From assembly GCF_009363695.1 (NCBI RefSeq), contig NZ_CP045403.1, positions 2,274,001 to 2,338,000 on the forward strand: a stretch of 64,000 nucleotides of DNA, given 5' to 3'. The notes under the pieces were generated by a model. That model was given only the letters and a program-made list of their open reading frames with translations. It searched no databases and was not told the DNA's origin. This document shows positions 38,292 through 47,572 of the stretch, piece by piece. The stretch comes from Bacillus sp. THAF10 (lineage in GTDB: Bacteria > Bacillota > Bacilli > Bacillales > Bacillaceae_I). Positions within the stretch are counted from its first letter, which is position 1. Every line of letters starts with the position of its first letter. A program made the position numbers and the translations under genes.

Positions 38292-39455
38292 TTACATTGC
38301 GTATGAATGAAGGCCAGCGATAATTAAGTTGACCCCAATCAGATTAAATAGAATAATGGCAAAGCCGATAAGAGTCAACCAAGCTGACTTCTCACCCTCC
38401 CATCCTTTTGACAGACGGAGGTGAAGATAGGCAGCATAGAACAGCCACGTGATGAATGCCCAAACCTCTTTTGGATCCCAGGCCCAAAATCTCGACCAGG
38501 CAAGCTGTGCCCAAATCGCTGCAAAAATTAGTCCTCCAAGCGTAAAAACAGGAAACCCGATGGTTACTGCACGGTATCCAATTTCGTCCACTAAATCTAA
38601 ATTTACTTTTTTCACACTTGGCTTTAATGCTTGTCCAATAGGTTTTCTCAAAATAAGGCGAAGCAAGAGATAAATTAGCGCTCCGCTTAATAACGACCAA
38701 ATGACGGTATTTAATTTTATGGTGTTCACCCAAGGTGAGAGATTAACCAATGAGTCCATTCTTCCATCAGTTAAAAGAGCACCTTCATTAGGACCAACCA
38801 GCGGAGGCATGAGGTATTCTACTGTTGCTTCTGCCCCTTTTTTGTCTATATAAGAAAATTCAGCTTGGTAATCTACTGCACCAAAACCAAGAGAAACCGT
38901 AATAAAGCCTAAGAAGGAGATAAGTACATAAAGCGTAAATTCCACCCAAAACGGTTTTTGTCCTTTTTTACTATAATCTACCACTTTCACCAAATAAATT
39001 AAACCCGCTGCAAAGCTAACAGATAAAATAGCAATTCCAAGGGCAACGGTAGATACATGAATCGCCAGCCAGTGGCTTTGCAGTGCAGGGATTAACGGTG
39101 TGATTTCACTTGGAAACATTGCCGCATAGGCGATTAATAATAAGGCGATTGGCAGGGTAAACACACCAAGTGTACTTGTTTTATAAATAAAATAGATTAC
39201 AATAAAGGCTAATACCATCATCATGCCAAAGAATGTAGTAAATTCAAATAAATTACTTACAGGAGCATGTCCACCAGCAATCCATCTTGTTATAAAATAG
39301 CCCAACTGAGCAATAAAACCTAAAATAGTTAACGATATAGCTATTTTGGCTGCTTTACTACCTTGCTTTGCTTTTATCGATCCGCCAAAGAAGGCCGTTC
39401 CTATCAGATACAGGATAAACGCTGCATACAGCAAATTCCCACTAAGCTCTGCCAT
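38292..39455 (-). CDS. resC: Cytochrome c synthase subunit ResC (CcsA/CcsB type)
   Basis: A 387-residue membrane protein with about eight helices. It forms with ResB the system II haem-transfer and ligation complex for c-type cytochromes. The tryptophan-rich WWD-like haem-binding region lies near the C-terminus ([20 protein letters not shown]), with the flanking conserved His in the ISVHVS-like [17 protein letters not shown] and in YAAYLHLR. It directly follows resB by 2 bp. Confidence 0.94.
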   Translation of the reverse strand: MAELSGNLLYAAFILYLIGTAFFGGSIKAKQGSKAAKIAISLTILGFIAQLGYFITRWIAGGHAPVSNLFEFTTFFGMMMVLAFIVIYFIYKTSTLGVFTLPIALLLIAYAAMFPSEITPLIPALQSHWLAIHVSTVALGIAILSVSFAAGLIYLVKVVDYSKKGQKPFWVEFTLYVLISFLGFITVSLGFGAVDYQAEFSYIDKKGAEATVEYLMPPLVGPNEGALLTDGRMDSLVNLSPWVNTIKLNTVIWSLLSGALIYLLLRLILRKPIGQALKPSVKKVNLDLVDEIGYRAVTIGFPVFTLGGLIFAAIWAQLAWSRFWAWDPKEVWAFITWLFYAAYLHLRLSKGWEGEKSAWLTLIGFAIILFNLIGVNLIIAGLHSYAM

Positions 39456-39457
39456 TA

Positions 39458-41110
39458 TTAAACCTCCTCCTTCTTCCTTTTCTCTTGTTTCTCCTCTTCC
39501 ACTTGATCAACAGGAACAGAAATGGTTGTTTGTTCCAACGCTTTGTTTATATCATTCTTCAGGCCGAACCAGTTTTTATTGGTATGACCTGCAACCCAAA
39601 TTTCATTTCCTTGTTTTCGAATCCATACTCTTCGATGGTTCCAGTACATCCCTTGGATTACACCAATCATAAATATTGCTCCACCTGTTCCGAGAATCCA
39701 TAATGTTAGGTCTCTACGAACCGTTAAGCCTGATACGTTCCTGGTATCTACACCAGCAAAGCTCATTTTATACTCATTCGTCCCATTTGGTTCAATATTT
39801 TGTCGGATGGCGACAAGTGCAATCTCTCCTTCAGGAGTGTCTGGCGTAATCATTCGGAAAACAAATGCAGGATTATCAGGTATTCTTGTTTTCGTTCTTG
39901 GCTCCCCATTTACTAACTCAAAGTCAGGAAAATAGTTTAGAAGTTCCACGGAGTTTCCATTACCAAGATCATAGGTGCTTTCAGGATTCAGCAAATCCAC
40001 TGTAAGATTGCCAACGCTCTCACCAGTTTCTTTGTTATCCAAGTTAAAAGACATACTCTTAAACTCGTTTAACTTATAGTCTACTTGATACAGGGCATAG
40101 TAGTTATGCTTTAATGGCTGATTCACTTTGATGGCATGGTCTTTTATTTTTTTCAACTCTGGCTCAGCACCAACAATATACTCATCTTCTCTTTCATAAA
40201 GAACGGCATTGGTTTGGAAGTTACTAGCAATAGACCCTTCCCCAGCGTTTGAAATTGCTTGATTAAACACATCATCGGAGTTCTCAGAATCATAGGTTTC
40301 AAATATAAAACCTTCATTCTTAACATAGTATTGACCATCTGTACCAGGAATAAGCCTTGTTTCCCCCTCACGTACCCAGACTACTTCATCTACATACATT
40401 CCAGGGAAAAACCGTAGCATCGCACCGATTAAGAAAATAATAATTCCAATATGATTGACATACGGGCCCCAGCGCGAGAATCGATACTTCTCAGCTAACA
40501 GGTTGCCGTTTTCCTCACGAACCTTATATTTTCTTTTTAGGAGACCTTGCTTAGCAAATTCTATTTGCTTTTCGATATCTGCAGGTGCATCCGTTACTCC
40601 AAAAACACGCTGACGTTTCATAAAACTTTCGTGTCTTGTTACACGTTGCGTTTGTAACGATTTGCGCAATGGAATAAAACGGTCCAGACTAGCAATGACT
40701 AAGGAAATTCCTAGTGCTGCTATTAACAGCATGTACCACCATGAGCCATATAAGTCGTGAAATCCGAATGTATAGTACATTTTCCCAACAAATCCATATT
40801 CCTGCTCGTAATAGATATTTGCAGGAATTTGTTGATTTATAAAATCATTTTGAGGAAAAATAGTCCCAATGGACGAAGTGGCTAATATTAAAAAAATAAT
40901 CCAAATTCCTACTTTTACAGAAGAGAAGAAATTCCACACTTTATCTATGATCGTTGTGTTGTATGTTTGTGACCTCCGTGCACTACCTTCATATTTCATA
41001 TCCAGAAGCTTTTCATCACTCTGTTCGTTTTCTGTCGGTTTTCCGCAGGCTTCACAAAGGATCGTACCTTCTGGGTTCAGGTGTCCACATTCACATGTCA
41101 GTTCCTTCAT
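39458..41110 (-). CDS. resB: Cytochrome c assembly protein ResB
   Basis: A 550-residue partner of ResC in system II cytochrome c maturation. It starts with a small zinc-ribbon-like segment with paired cysteines ([18 protein letters not shown]), then three membrane helices (around 65-90, 125-145 and 215-235), a large extracytoplasmic domain (about 245-490) and a last helix (about 490-510). The domain layout is the ResB/CcsB standard. It lies between resA (15 bp) and resC (2 bp). Confidence 0.94.
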   Translation of the reverse strand: MKELTCECGHLNPEGTILCEACGKPTENEQSDEKLLDMKYEGSARRSQTYNTTIIDKVWNFFSSVKVGIWIIFLILATSSIGTIFPQNDFINQQIPANIYYEQEYGFVGKMYYTFGFHDLYGSWWYMLLIAALGISLVIASLDRFIPLRKSLQTQRVTRHESFMKRQRVFGVTDAPADIEKQIEFAKQGLLKRKYKVREENGNLLAEKYRFSRWGPYVNHIGIIIFLIGAMLRFFPGMYVDEVVWVREGETRLIPGTDGQYYVKNEGFIFETYDSENSDDVFNQAISNAGEGSIASNFQTNAVLYEREDEYIVGAEPELKKIKDHAIKVNQPLKHNYYALYQVDYKLNEFKSMSFNLDNKETGESVGNLTVDLLNPESTYDLGNGNSVELLNYFPDFELVNGEPRTKTRIPDNPAFVFRMITPDTPEGEIALVAIRQNIEPNGTNEYKMSFAGVDTRNVSGLTVRRDLTLWILGTGGAIFMIGVIQGMYWNHRRVWIRKQGNEIWVAGHTNKNWFGLKNDINKALEQTTISVPVDQVEEEKQEKRKKEEV

Positions 41111-41125
41111 AAATAAAACTCCCTA

Positions 41126-41653
41126 CTAGTCAGGTTTGATACTTTCCATGAACGCTTGTATTTCGGCATCTGATAACTCTCCAGAACTCTTTTTCACAAC
41201 CGTTCCATTTTCATCTAATAAGATCGTTGTCGGCAGCGGCATAATTCCATACGCTTGTCTTACCTGATCTCTTTTATCCATTGGTATTGGAAAGGATAAT
41301 CCATGACGATCTCTGAATCTTTCTACTGCAAGGTTGGTTTCTTGGATATTAACGGCGATAATCTCTACACCCTGATCCTTATATTTCTGATATTGGCTTT
41401 CCATAAATGGCATTTCACGTTCACACGGCTTACACCATGTTCCCCAGAAGTTTAAAAACACGCCTTTTCCTTCATAGTCGGAAAGCATGATTTCATTTCC
41501 TTCAAGGTCCGTTAACACAAAATTTGGAGCCTTCTCTCCTACCTCGACAATCTCTTTTGATTGAAAGAAGTTTATGTACATGGTATAGCCTATTGCAGCC
41601 AACATGATGACTAAAATTACCGATCGCATCACTAAACGTTGCTTTTTTTTCAT
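41126..41653 (-). CDS. resA: Thiol-disulfide oxidoreductase ResA
   Basis: A 175-residue membrane-anchored thioredoxin-like protein that reduces apocytochrome c haem-binding cysteines outside the membrane. One N-terminal anchor helix (about 10-28) precedes the thioredoxin fold. The active site is WCKPC with C74 and C77, at the same positions as in B. subtilis ResA, though B. subtilis has Glu-Pro between the cysteines. The start ATG at 41653 is chosen because TAGGAG lies 8 bp upstream and would overlap the earlier ATG. First gene of resABC. Confidence 0.94.
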   Translation of the reverse strand: MKKKQRLVMRSVILVIMLAAIGYTMYINFFQSKEIVEVGEKAPNFVLTDLEGNEIMLSDYEGKGVFLNFWGTWCKPCEREMPFMESQYQKYKDQGVEIIAVNIQETNLAVERFRDRHGLSFPIPMDKRDQVRQAYGIMPLPTTILLDENGTVVKKSSGELSDAEIQAFMESIKPD

Positions 41654-41750
41654 CCTCATCTCTCCTAAAACTGAGACATTTCATCCTTGTTATTATAACA
41701 TTTACTACTTTTCGCTTAGATTATAGATTATGAAGGTTTTGTGACACCCA

Positions 41751-41915
41751 ACAAAAGCGCAATGCGCCCGCTTTGCGACGTACAAACTTTGTCTAGTTGC
41801 AGCGGCTAGCTCCTCGAGTCATAAGCCATCTTTACTCCGTAGGCAAGTACAGCCTCCTGCAAAAAGCTGTCTTATGCTTGTCGGAGCTAAACGAGCCGCT
41901 TCACTTTTCGTGGCA
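41751..41915. repeat. Intergenic repeat family 1, best-preserved copy
   Basis: Begins AACAAAAGCGCAATGCGCCCG and ends GAGCCGCTTCACTTTTCG. Inner blocks GTCATAAGCC...ACAGCCTCCTGC...TCTTATGCTTGTCGGAGC contain arms that pair with one another. It resembles intergenic repeats I recall from other Bacillaceae; a related copy is at 1372-1530. Confidence 0.7.
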
Positions 41916-41989
41916 CTGAGCCGTATGAGATAAAGAAAACACGAAGAGCGTTAGCTTTTTCGTGTTGCCTTATCGTAAGGAGGCGAGGG

Positions 41990-42150
41990 AAGTTTGCTAG
42001 TCGCTGGCGCATGGAGCTGGACGCTGCTACCATGAGTATTTCTAAAGAACAAAAGCGCAATGCGCCCGTTTTGCGACGTACAAACTTTGTCTAGTTGCTG
42101 GCGCATGAAGTTGCACGTTGCTTCCATACCATAAGTACTCAAAAAAGAAC
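41990..42150. repeat. Partial tandem copies of the family 1 left arm
   Basis: At 42050-42110 the segment AAAAGCGCAATGCGCCCG(T)TTTGCGACGTACAAACTTTGTCTAGTTGC repeats 41755-41811 almost exactly. CTGGCGCATGGAGCTGGACGCTGC near 41995 also recurs as CTGGCGCATGAAGTTGCACGTTGC near 42099. Confidence 0.7.
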
Positions 42151-42183
42151 AAAAGCGGAAGCTGCTTATTAAGCTTCCTCCGC
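42151..42183 (-). terminator. Terminator after rluB
   Basis: GCGGAGGAAGCTTAATAAGCAGCTTCCGC forms a hairpin followed on the minus strand by TTTTGTTCTTTTTT. Confidence 0.75.
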
Positions 42184-42190
42184 ATCTGCA

Positions 42191-42916
42191 TTATTTCGTT
42201 TTTGTTGCCATTACTCGCAATTGCTTCACTTCATGAGGAGTGAGTTCCCTAGCATCTCCTGCAGATAAACCTTGTAACGTTAGGAATCCATAACGCTCCC
42301 GCTTTAGTTTCATCACGCGATGACCAATGGCTTCAAACATACGACGAACCTGGCGATTTCGTCCTTCATGAATGGTCATTTCAAATATGGAAGTGTTTTT
42401 CTTCTTATCATGAGAAATGAGCTTGATTTTAGCTGGAGCTGTTTTTCCATCTTCAAGCTTAATTCCCTTTTCAAGTTTTTTAATCGCTTCCTTAGTTGGA
42501 AAACCTTCTAGTTTTGCAACGTACACTTTTTCCACTTCAGATTTAGGGTGCATAAGTGTATTTGCAAACTCGCCATCATTGGTCATTAGAAGCAGGCCGG
42601 ATGTATCATAATCAAGACGACCAACCGGATAAATTCGTTCTTCAATATAAGGGAAGAAATCTGTGACAACTTTTCTTCCTTTATCATCACTCACACTTGA
42701 GATAACTCCTCGTGGCTTGTAGAGCATAAAATAGACAGGTTCTTCCCTTTCAATAGGAACTCCTTCTACTTCAATTTTGTCATTTGGACCTACTTTAACT
42801 CCTAGCTCACGAACCTGTTTATCGTTCACTTTTACTTTTCCTTCAGTTATTAATTCTTCTGCTTTTCTTCTAGATGCTATTCCTGCATGTGCTATTACTT
42901 TTTGTAGCCGTTCCAT
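42191..42916 (-). CDS. rluB: 23S rRNA pseudouridine synthase RluB
   Basis: A 241-residue RsuA/RluB-family synthase predicted to make pseudouridine in 23S rRNA helix 89 (position 2605 in E. coli numbering). An N-terminal S4 RNA-binding domain (MERLQKVIAHAGIASRRKAEEL) is followed by the catalytic domain with the active-site Asp in GRLDYDTSGLLL and the later GRNRQVRRM motif. AGGTG 6 bp before the ATG supports this start over one three codons upstream. Confidence 0.93.
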   Translation of the reverse strand: MERLQKVIAHAGIASRRKAEELITEGKVKVNDKQVRELGVKVGPNDKIEVEGVPIEREEPVYFMLYKPRGVISSVSDDKGRKVVTDFFPYIEERIYPVGRLDYDTSGLLLMTNDGEFANTLMHPKSEVEKVYVAKLEGFPTKEAIKKLEKGIKLEDGKTAPAKIKLISHDKKKNTSIFEMTIHEGRNRQVRRMFEAIGHRVMKLKRERYGFLTLQGLSAGDARELTPHEVKQLRVMATKTK

Positions 42917-43049
42917 CTCTTTCACCTCATCAACATCTTACCTGACTTTATAATAAAAATCCAAGATTGCTCTATTTTTATGTTTGCCAATAATCACAAT
43001 CTCTAATTATACAGGTTATTCGCTAAAATGAATAGTTTGGGTTCATGTA

Positions 43050-43082
43050 AAAAAACCGGGAGATAATTCCCCCGGTTTTTTA
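43050..43082 (-). terminator. Terminator after spmB
   Basis: AAAACCGGGGG/CCCGGTTTT hairpin around AATTATCT, followed by TTTT on the minus strand. Confidence 0.82.
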
Positions 43083-43084
43083 CC

Positions 43085-43618
43085 TTATAGTGCAAAAAAG
43101 AAAGTAACAACTACTATTGACACGATAATTCCGACTACATCTGCTAGTAAGCCAACCTTCAGTGCATCACCCATTTTCTTAATGCCTACAGCCCCGAAAT
43201 AGACAGTAATCACATAAAGTGTTGTATCTGTACTTCCCTGGAGGACTGATGCAAGTCTTCCCATGAAGGAATCTGGTCCGTATGTAGCGATAATATCCGA
43301 GGTCATCCCAAGTGCTGCTGTCCCAGATATGGGTCTGATGATGGATAAGGGAACAATTTCAGCAGGAATTCCAATTGCATTCATGAATGGACGAACAAAT
43401 TCTACTAAAAAATCAAGTGCACCTGATGCACGAAAAATCGAAATTGCGACAAGCATTCCAACTAAAAATGGAATAATGGATATAGATATACGAATTCCTT
43501 CTTTGCCTCCCTCCACAAACATCTCGTAGGTTGGAACTTTTTTGAAGGTGGCATAAAGAAGGATAAAACCAATCAAGACAGGAATTAACCAGAGTGAGAT
43601 GAGCGAAATTAGTTGCAT
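43085..43618 (-). CDS. spmB: Spore maturation protein SpmB
   Basis: A 177-residue nucleoside-recognition (Gate) domain membrane protein with about four helices. SpmA and SpmB are needed for full spore-core dehydration in Bacillus. Conserved elements include RPFMNAIGIPAEIVPLSIIRPISGTAALGM near the centre. It starts 3 bp after spmA and belongs to the dacB-spmA-spmB operon. AGGAGG lies 7 bp before the ATG. Confidence 0.95.
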   Translation of the reverse strand: MQLISLISLWLIPVLIGFILLYATFKKVPTYEMFVEGGKEGIRISISIIPFLVGMLVAISIFRASGALDFLVEFVRPFMNAIGIPAEIVPLSIIRPISGTAALGMTSDIIATYGPDSFMGRLASVLQGSTDTTLYVITVYFGAVGIKKMGDALKVGLLADVVGIIVSIVVVTFFFAL

Positions 43619-43621
43619 CCT

Positions 43622-44212
43622 TTACCTCCTTCTGGCCATTCTTCGATAATAGAATAGCCGGTCGATGGAAATAGCGGCTATCGTGGAACAAAGCGTAGCA
43701 ACTAATGTTGGACCAACAATTTCAGTTGGAGAAACAGAGCCATAATTCATCCTAATTGCGATGACGGTTGTTGGAATCAGTGTGATGCTAGAAGTGTTGA
43801 TTGCTAGGAATGTAATCATCGAGCGACTCGCCTCTATCTTTCCTCCGTTTAGCTCGCGAAGCTGTTCCATAGCCTTTATTCCCATTGGCGTTGCAGCATT
43901 GCCAAGTCCAAACATATTGGCAATCATATTTGAAAGCATATATCCCATTGCCGGATGATCTGGAGGCACCTCAGGAAAAACTCTTCTCACTATGGGTTTA
44001 AACAATATAGCAATCTTCTCTAATAATCCTGCTTCTTGTGCAATTCTCATCAACCCTAACCAAAAAACAAGAATGCTAATAAAGCCAATACAAATAGTCA
44101 CAGCTTCTTTCGCCCCAGAAAAAATGGCTTCATTCACTTTATCCATCGTACCATTGATCATCGCAAAGATAATCCCTATGACAGTCATGATTACCCATAT
44201 GATATTTACCAT
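43622..44212 (-). CDS. spmA: Spore maturation protein SpmA
   Basis: A 196-residue membrane protein of the same Gate-domain family as SpmB, with which it probably pairs. Hydrophobic segments lie at about 3-22, 40-60, 125-145 and 165-185; the motif MLSNMIANMFGLGNAATPMGIKAM in outline is characteristic. Its start overlaps the dacB end by 7 bp. Together with dacB it acts in mother-cell-controlled cortex and core maturation. Confidence 0.95.
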   Translation of the reverse strand: MVNIIWVIMTVIGIIFAMINGTMDKVNEAIFSGAKEAVTICIGFISILVFWLGLMRIAQEAGLLEKIAILFKPIVRRVFPEVPPDHPAMGYMLSNMIANMFGLGNAATPMGIKAMEQLRELNGGKIEASRSMITFLAINTSSITLIPTTVIAIRMNYGSVSPTEIVGPTLVATLCSTIAAISIDRLFYYRRMARRR

Positions 44213-45360
44213 GGAAGTTTTCCTGCCCCAATGAAAAAGAGGTTTTTAAACATACTCCAAAACCCGCCATCATCTTTTACATTCTTTTCATAATAGATTG
44301 GTGTCTCGACTACCGCTTCATCTTGCACGATGAGCGTATACTCGCCAACAATTTTAGGAATGTACTCTTCGTTCTCCCATTTACTCTGAGGTTTCACTAG
44401 CGTAATTTTTATTCGCACATTTTCTCTTTCTTTCATCGTCATTGGATATTTTATATCTCGGGCAAGACTGACTTTGTTTTTGTAGAACTTATCTGTTATG
44501 TCTTGTAGCTTACCTTTTTCTGCCACGTCATAGAGCTTATAATCTACAAATGCGCGATTAAACATAAAAATATGGTCTTTCCAATCATCCGGTCCATTTA
44601 AAGTAACTGCAATGACATCCAGTCCTTCTTTAGAGGCAGTAGTGATGAGGGTCCTTTTTGCACGTTTTGTATAGCCGGTCTTACCTCCTGTCGCATAATC
44701 ATACATTCCTGTAACAAGCCTGTGCTTATTGGTCCAGCTTCTATCCCATGATTCCCCTGGAGCCGCTGGTGCGCGATATACTTTCGTGCCTGCTATCTCC
44801 CTAAATTTCTCGTTTTGCATGGCGTATCTTGTGATGAGCGCCATATCATAAGCGGTCGAATAATGCTCTTCATGATCATCCAATCCATGAGGATTCGCAA
44901 AAACTGTGTTTGTCATACCTAGTTCCGCTGCTTTTTCATTCATCATAAAAACAAAGCCTTCTAAACTACCACCTACATGTTCCGCAATCGCTACTGCAGA
45001 ATCATTCCCAGAACGGAGCATCAAACCGTAGACTAGATGCTCTAGCTTTATCTTTTCTCCAGGCTTTAAGTAAATGGAGGACCCTTCTGCCTTTATTGCC
45101 CGTTCGCTTACGGTGACAATACTATCCATTTTCCCGGATTCTACTGCAAGGATTGCGGTCATAACTTTCGTGATACTTGCTATTCTTTCTTTGTCATGTG
45201 CATTTTTTTCATAGATAATTCTGCCGCTTTCCTGTTCAATCAAAACCGCATTTCGCGCACTCACACCTATGGGTTCTGCGTTTAGAGAGGAAGGTAAAGT
45301 GATATTTATAAACAGCACCATCACTATGATGATACTAATCTTTATCTGTTCTCGCGCCAT
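44206..45360 (-). CDS. dacB: D-alanyl-D-alanine carboxypeptidase DacB (PBP5*)
   Basis: Sporulation-specific penicillin-binding protein that trims peptide side chains of cortex peptidoglycan and so lowers cross-linking. The 384 residues have a signal peptide (about 1-28), the catalytic SxxK S62-ITK65, SGND (the SxN motif) and GGKTGYT, followed by a C-terminal domain. It begins an operon with spmA and spmB; a sigma-E promoter lies about 30-60 bp upstream, in agreement with mother-cell expression. Confidence 0.95.
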   Translation of the reverse strand: MAREQIKISIIIVMVLFINITLPSSLNAEPIGVSARNAVLIEQESGRIIYEKNAHDKERIASITKVMTAILAVESGKMDSIVTVSERAIKAEGSSIYLKPGEKIKLEHLVYGLMLRSGNDSAVAIAEHVGGSLEGFVFMMNEKAAELGMTNTVFANPHGLDDHEEHYSTAYDMALITRYAMQNEKFREIAGTKVYRAPAAPGESWDRSWTNKHRLVTGMYDYATGGKTGYTKRAKRTLITTASKEGLDVIAVTLNGPDDWKDHIFMFNRAFVDYKLYDVAEKGKLQDITDKFYKNKVSLARDIKYPMTMKERENVRIKITLVKPQSKWENEEYIPKIVGEYTLIVQDEAVVETPIYYEKNVKDDGGFWSMFKNLFFIGAGKLPW

Positions 45361-45390
45361 CCAATCCCATCCCTTACCTATTTTTGTACA

Positions 45391-45421
45391 AGTCTATGCA
45401 GATGCTTGGCCAAAATATGAA
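45391..45421 (-). promoter_or_regulatory. Sigma-E promoter of dacB-spmAB
   Basis: On the minus strand TTCATATT (45414-45421), 15 bp, CATAGACT (45391-45398). Spacing equals that of the spoIVA promoter in this window, and both elements match the sigma-E consensus closely. Confidence 0.72.
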
Positions 45422-45443
45422 TGGTTTTTGGTAAGGCTAAAGC

Positions 45444-45473
45444 ACAAAAAAAAGAAAGAGTCCAGACTCTCTC
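45444..45473 (-). terminator. Terminator after the sodF-like gene
   Basis: GAGAGTCTGGACTCTTTC forms a compact hairpin followed on the minus strand by TTTTTTTTG. Confidence 0.7.
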
Positions 45474-45476
45474 CCT

Positions 45477-46364
45477 TTACCATGGCTTCCATTTTAATTT
45501 ACTTGCCTCCTGAAAACGCTTTTCGACGTCTTTCCAGTTCACAATATTCCACCATTTATTAATATAATCTCTGCGATTGTTTTTGTATTGAAGATAGTAG
45601 GCATGTTCCCAAACATCCAACCCAAGTAAGGGAATGGTGTCCCATTGAGTAAAGAGCTGTTGCTTTTCTGTTTGTAAGATTTCTAAACGGTGGGAGCGTG
45701 GTGACCATACAAGCAATGCCCAGCCAACTCCTTCCACCTTATCCGCCGCTTCCGTAAAATGCTGCTTAAACTTATCATAGCTGCCAAAGTCCTGAACGAT
45801 TTGCTTCATGAAGCTACCACTAGGTTTTCCTCCGCCACTTGGTGACATATTGCCCCAAAACATGGTGTGTAAATAATGGCCTGATCCATGGAAAGCTGCT
45901 TCTCTCTCCCAATGCTTAATAATATCAAAGTTGCCAGTCTCTCTTGCCTCCAGCATTTTTCGTTCGGCTTTATTTAAGCCATCCACATAGCTTTGATGAT
46001 GCTTGAGGTGATGCAGTTCCATAATTTCACTACTTATATAAGGCTCCAGTGCATTGTATGGATAAGGTAGTGGGGGAAGGGTGTGCTGTCCAATTGGAAC
46101 TCTGCCATTACTCGGTCGTATGTTACTATTATTCATTCTTTCGACTGCATCCTTCATCCACTTCTCCAGCTCATGGACATCAGATTCATGAATAAAGGCT
46201 GCTTGCAGAAGCTCTTGAGTGCTTCGTAAAATATTTCTAATTTCATCTATCCAGTGTTGTCGATTTTTTAAGGCACTAGGCTTGGCTTTTGTTAATAGAT
46301 CCAGACACCATTCTTCTACTTCCAATAAATACTCCTTAAAAATTTGTTGATTTTTATTGATCAT
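45477..46364 (-). CDS. sodF: SodF-like iron/manganese superoxide dismutase
   Basis: A 295-residue protein whose C-terminal 200 residues form an Fe/Mn superoxide dismutase: LPPLPYPYNALEPYIS, LHHLKHHQSYVDGLNKAE, HYLHTMFWGNMSP and LDVWEHAYYLQYKN carry the four metal ligands (three His, one Asp). About 90 extra N-terminal residues (acidic/basic, helical, no signal peptide) distinguish it from ordinary SodA, as in B. subtilis SodF. Metal preference cannot be decided by eye. GGGGGAGGAA precedes the ATG. It lies upstream of dacB but is separated by a terminator. Confidence 0.85.
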   Translation of the reverse strand: MINKNQQIFKEYLLEVEEWCLDLLTKAKPSALKNRQHWIDEIRNILRSTQELLQAAFIHESDVHELEKWMKDAVERMNNSNIRPSNGRVPIGQHTLPPLPYPYNALEPYISSEIMELHHLKHHQSYVDGLNKAERKMLEARETGNFDIIKHWEREAAFHGSGHYLHTMFWGNMSPSGGGKPSGSFMKQIVQDFGSYDKFKQHFTEAADKVEGVGWALLVWSPRSHRLEILQTEKQQLFTQWDTIPLLGLDVWEHAYYLQYKNNRRDYINKWWNIVNWKDVEKRFQEASKLKWKPW

Positions 46365-46429
46365 GATTCAGTTCCTCCCCCTTTTCCTTCATCGTAATAT
46401 CTTATGCTGAAAAAAAATAGAAAAGGACA

Positions 46430-46472
46430 AAAAAAGAAGCACCATTCTTATAATAAGAATGGTGCTTTTTAC
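46430..46472. terminator. Terminator downstream of ypuI
   Basis: AAGCACCATTCTTAT pairs with ATAAGAATGGTGCTT almost perfectly, with T-runs on both strands. Confidence 0.88.
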
Positions 46473-46473
46473 A

Positions 46474-46962
46474 TCAATTACTTTGGATAATTTTTGTACG
46501 ATAATCTGTTTCGTAATATTCTAGTTCTTCTCGAATTGCCTGAAACTCTCCTTCTAGTCCACGAATGATGGTCTTTAAGGATTCAGGTGGCGCATGATGG
46601 AATTGAATAGAGTTTTTTCCAGTATAAGCGGAACGGCTATCTTCATACCAAGCATCGTTTCTTGGTGCAAAAAACTCCTCGATGCATTGATGATAAATGG
46701 TATACAACACTTTTTCTGCAGCAGATTTTCGGAATGGTTCACCCTTAAGTATCACCTGACAAGCATTTAAGCCCTCATCACAAAACACAGTAAGTCTGCG
46801 AATATTCAACAACAATAGCTCTACATAATCCTTTTTACAAGAGGACCCTTCCATTAGGGAGGATAAAGTCGTCTCATTCAAGAATTGGTTCAGTTGATTT
46901 ACCGTTGTTCCTAAAAAACTTTCCACTTGTTCTGTTTGAGATTTTACAATCGTATTTGCCAT
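46474..46962 (-). CDS. ypuI: YpuI, DUF3907 protein
   Basis: A 162-residue soluble protein starting MANTIVKSQTEQVESFLG. It is rich in helix-forming and acidic residues and has no signal or membrane segment. Gene order with scpB and scpA is that of B. subtilis ypuI. The open frame reaches 28 codons further upstream; TTGGAGG is 12 bp before the chosen ATG, slightly far. Function unknown. Confidence 0.72.
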   Translation of the reverse strand: MANTIVKSQTEQVESFLGTTVNQLNQFLNETTLSSLMEGSSCKKDYVELLLLNIRRLTVFCDEGLNACQVILKGEPFRKSAAEKVLYTIYHQCIEEFFAPRNDAWYEDSRSAYTGKNSIQFHHAPPESLKTIIRGLEGEFQAIREELEYYETDYRTKIIQSN

Positions 46963-47057
46963 TTGAAATATGAACCTCCAACTATTAAATATTTTCATCT
47001 TTTGCTTGCTACTAGAATACGTTAGCCTTGTCGAAAGTATTACCATTCTACATTGAA

Positions 47058-47489
47058 TTAGGCGGAAGATGGTTCTAAAAACTGCAATGGATCCTTTAGA
47101 TGAACCTCTCCTTTTGTATGAAGAGATTCCAGCAACTCTTGCAGCTTTTGCATGGAAACTCCTTCAAAAAAACGAGCCAGCTCTTCCTTCGTATTTATGT
47201 AGAGGCGTTTTCTGTCGCGGAAAGCAGGATTCTTTATTAAGCATGTTACGGCAACAATGTCTCGAAAGAAAATAGAGAATTCTCCCATGTTAAATAAGGG
47301 ATTTACTTTTCCAGACAGAGAAGGAATAAACTCCCCAAATGTCTCGTCAAAGTAGCGAATATATAAGACGTGGAAGGTTTTCTTTTTGCCGTCCATTTCA
47401 AAGGTTACCTCAGAGCGGTTAAAAAAGTCCTCCGATGTATTAGATTGTGCTTTTTCTAATTCATACCCTTTTGCTTCTACTATTCTCAA
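47058..47489 (-). CDS. Unrecognised conserved-looking protein between ypuI and scpB
   Basis: A 143-residue soluble protein, not recognised. The best start is a TTG at 47489 with AAGGAG 8 bp before it, giving MRIVEAKGYELEKAQ; an ATG eleven codons earlier has no ribosome binding site. The sequence is a mix of beta-rich N-terminal half (RSEVTFEMDGKKKTFHVLYI) and helical C-terminal half (NTKEELARFFEGVSMQKLQ), with no Cys-rich or catalytic motif. Codon use looks coding. It lies in the position between ypuI and scpB and is absent from the B. subtilis order I know. Confidence 0.65.
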   Translation of the reverse strand: MRIVEAKGYELEKAQSNTSEDFFNRSEVTFEMDGKKKTFHVLYIRYFDETFGEFIPSLSGKVNPLFNMGEFSIFFRDIVAVTCLIKNPAFRDRKRLYINTKEELARFFEGVSMQKLQELLESLHTKGEVHLKDPLQFLEPSSA

Positions 47490-47572
47490 TAAGGTCACTC
47501 CTTCTGACAACCTGTTAGCCAACTTTGGTTCAAGTATTTCTTACTATTTTACCATAACCTTACGAAATAGTC

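Larger units (their letters stand above)
41654..42190. other. Repeat-rich intergenic region between resA and rluB
   Basis: A gap of 537 bp occupied mainly by two repeat-family-1 copies and the rluB terminator. Only a 63-codon minus-strand frame without convincing features spans part of it. The resA promoter should lie at about 41670-41740. Confidence 0.6.

Noticed and set aside
41951..42142. 63-codon minus-strand frame in the resA-rluB gap
   Set aside because: It lies wholly within repeat-family sequences and has no ribosome binding site.
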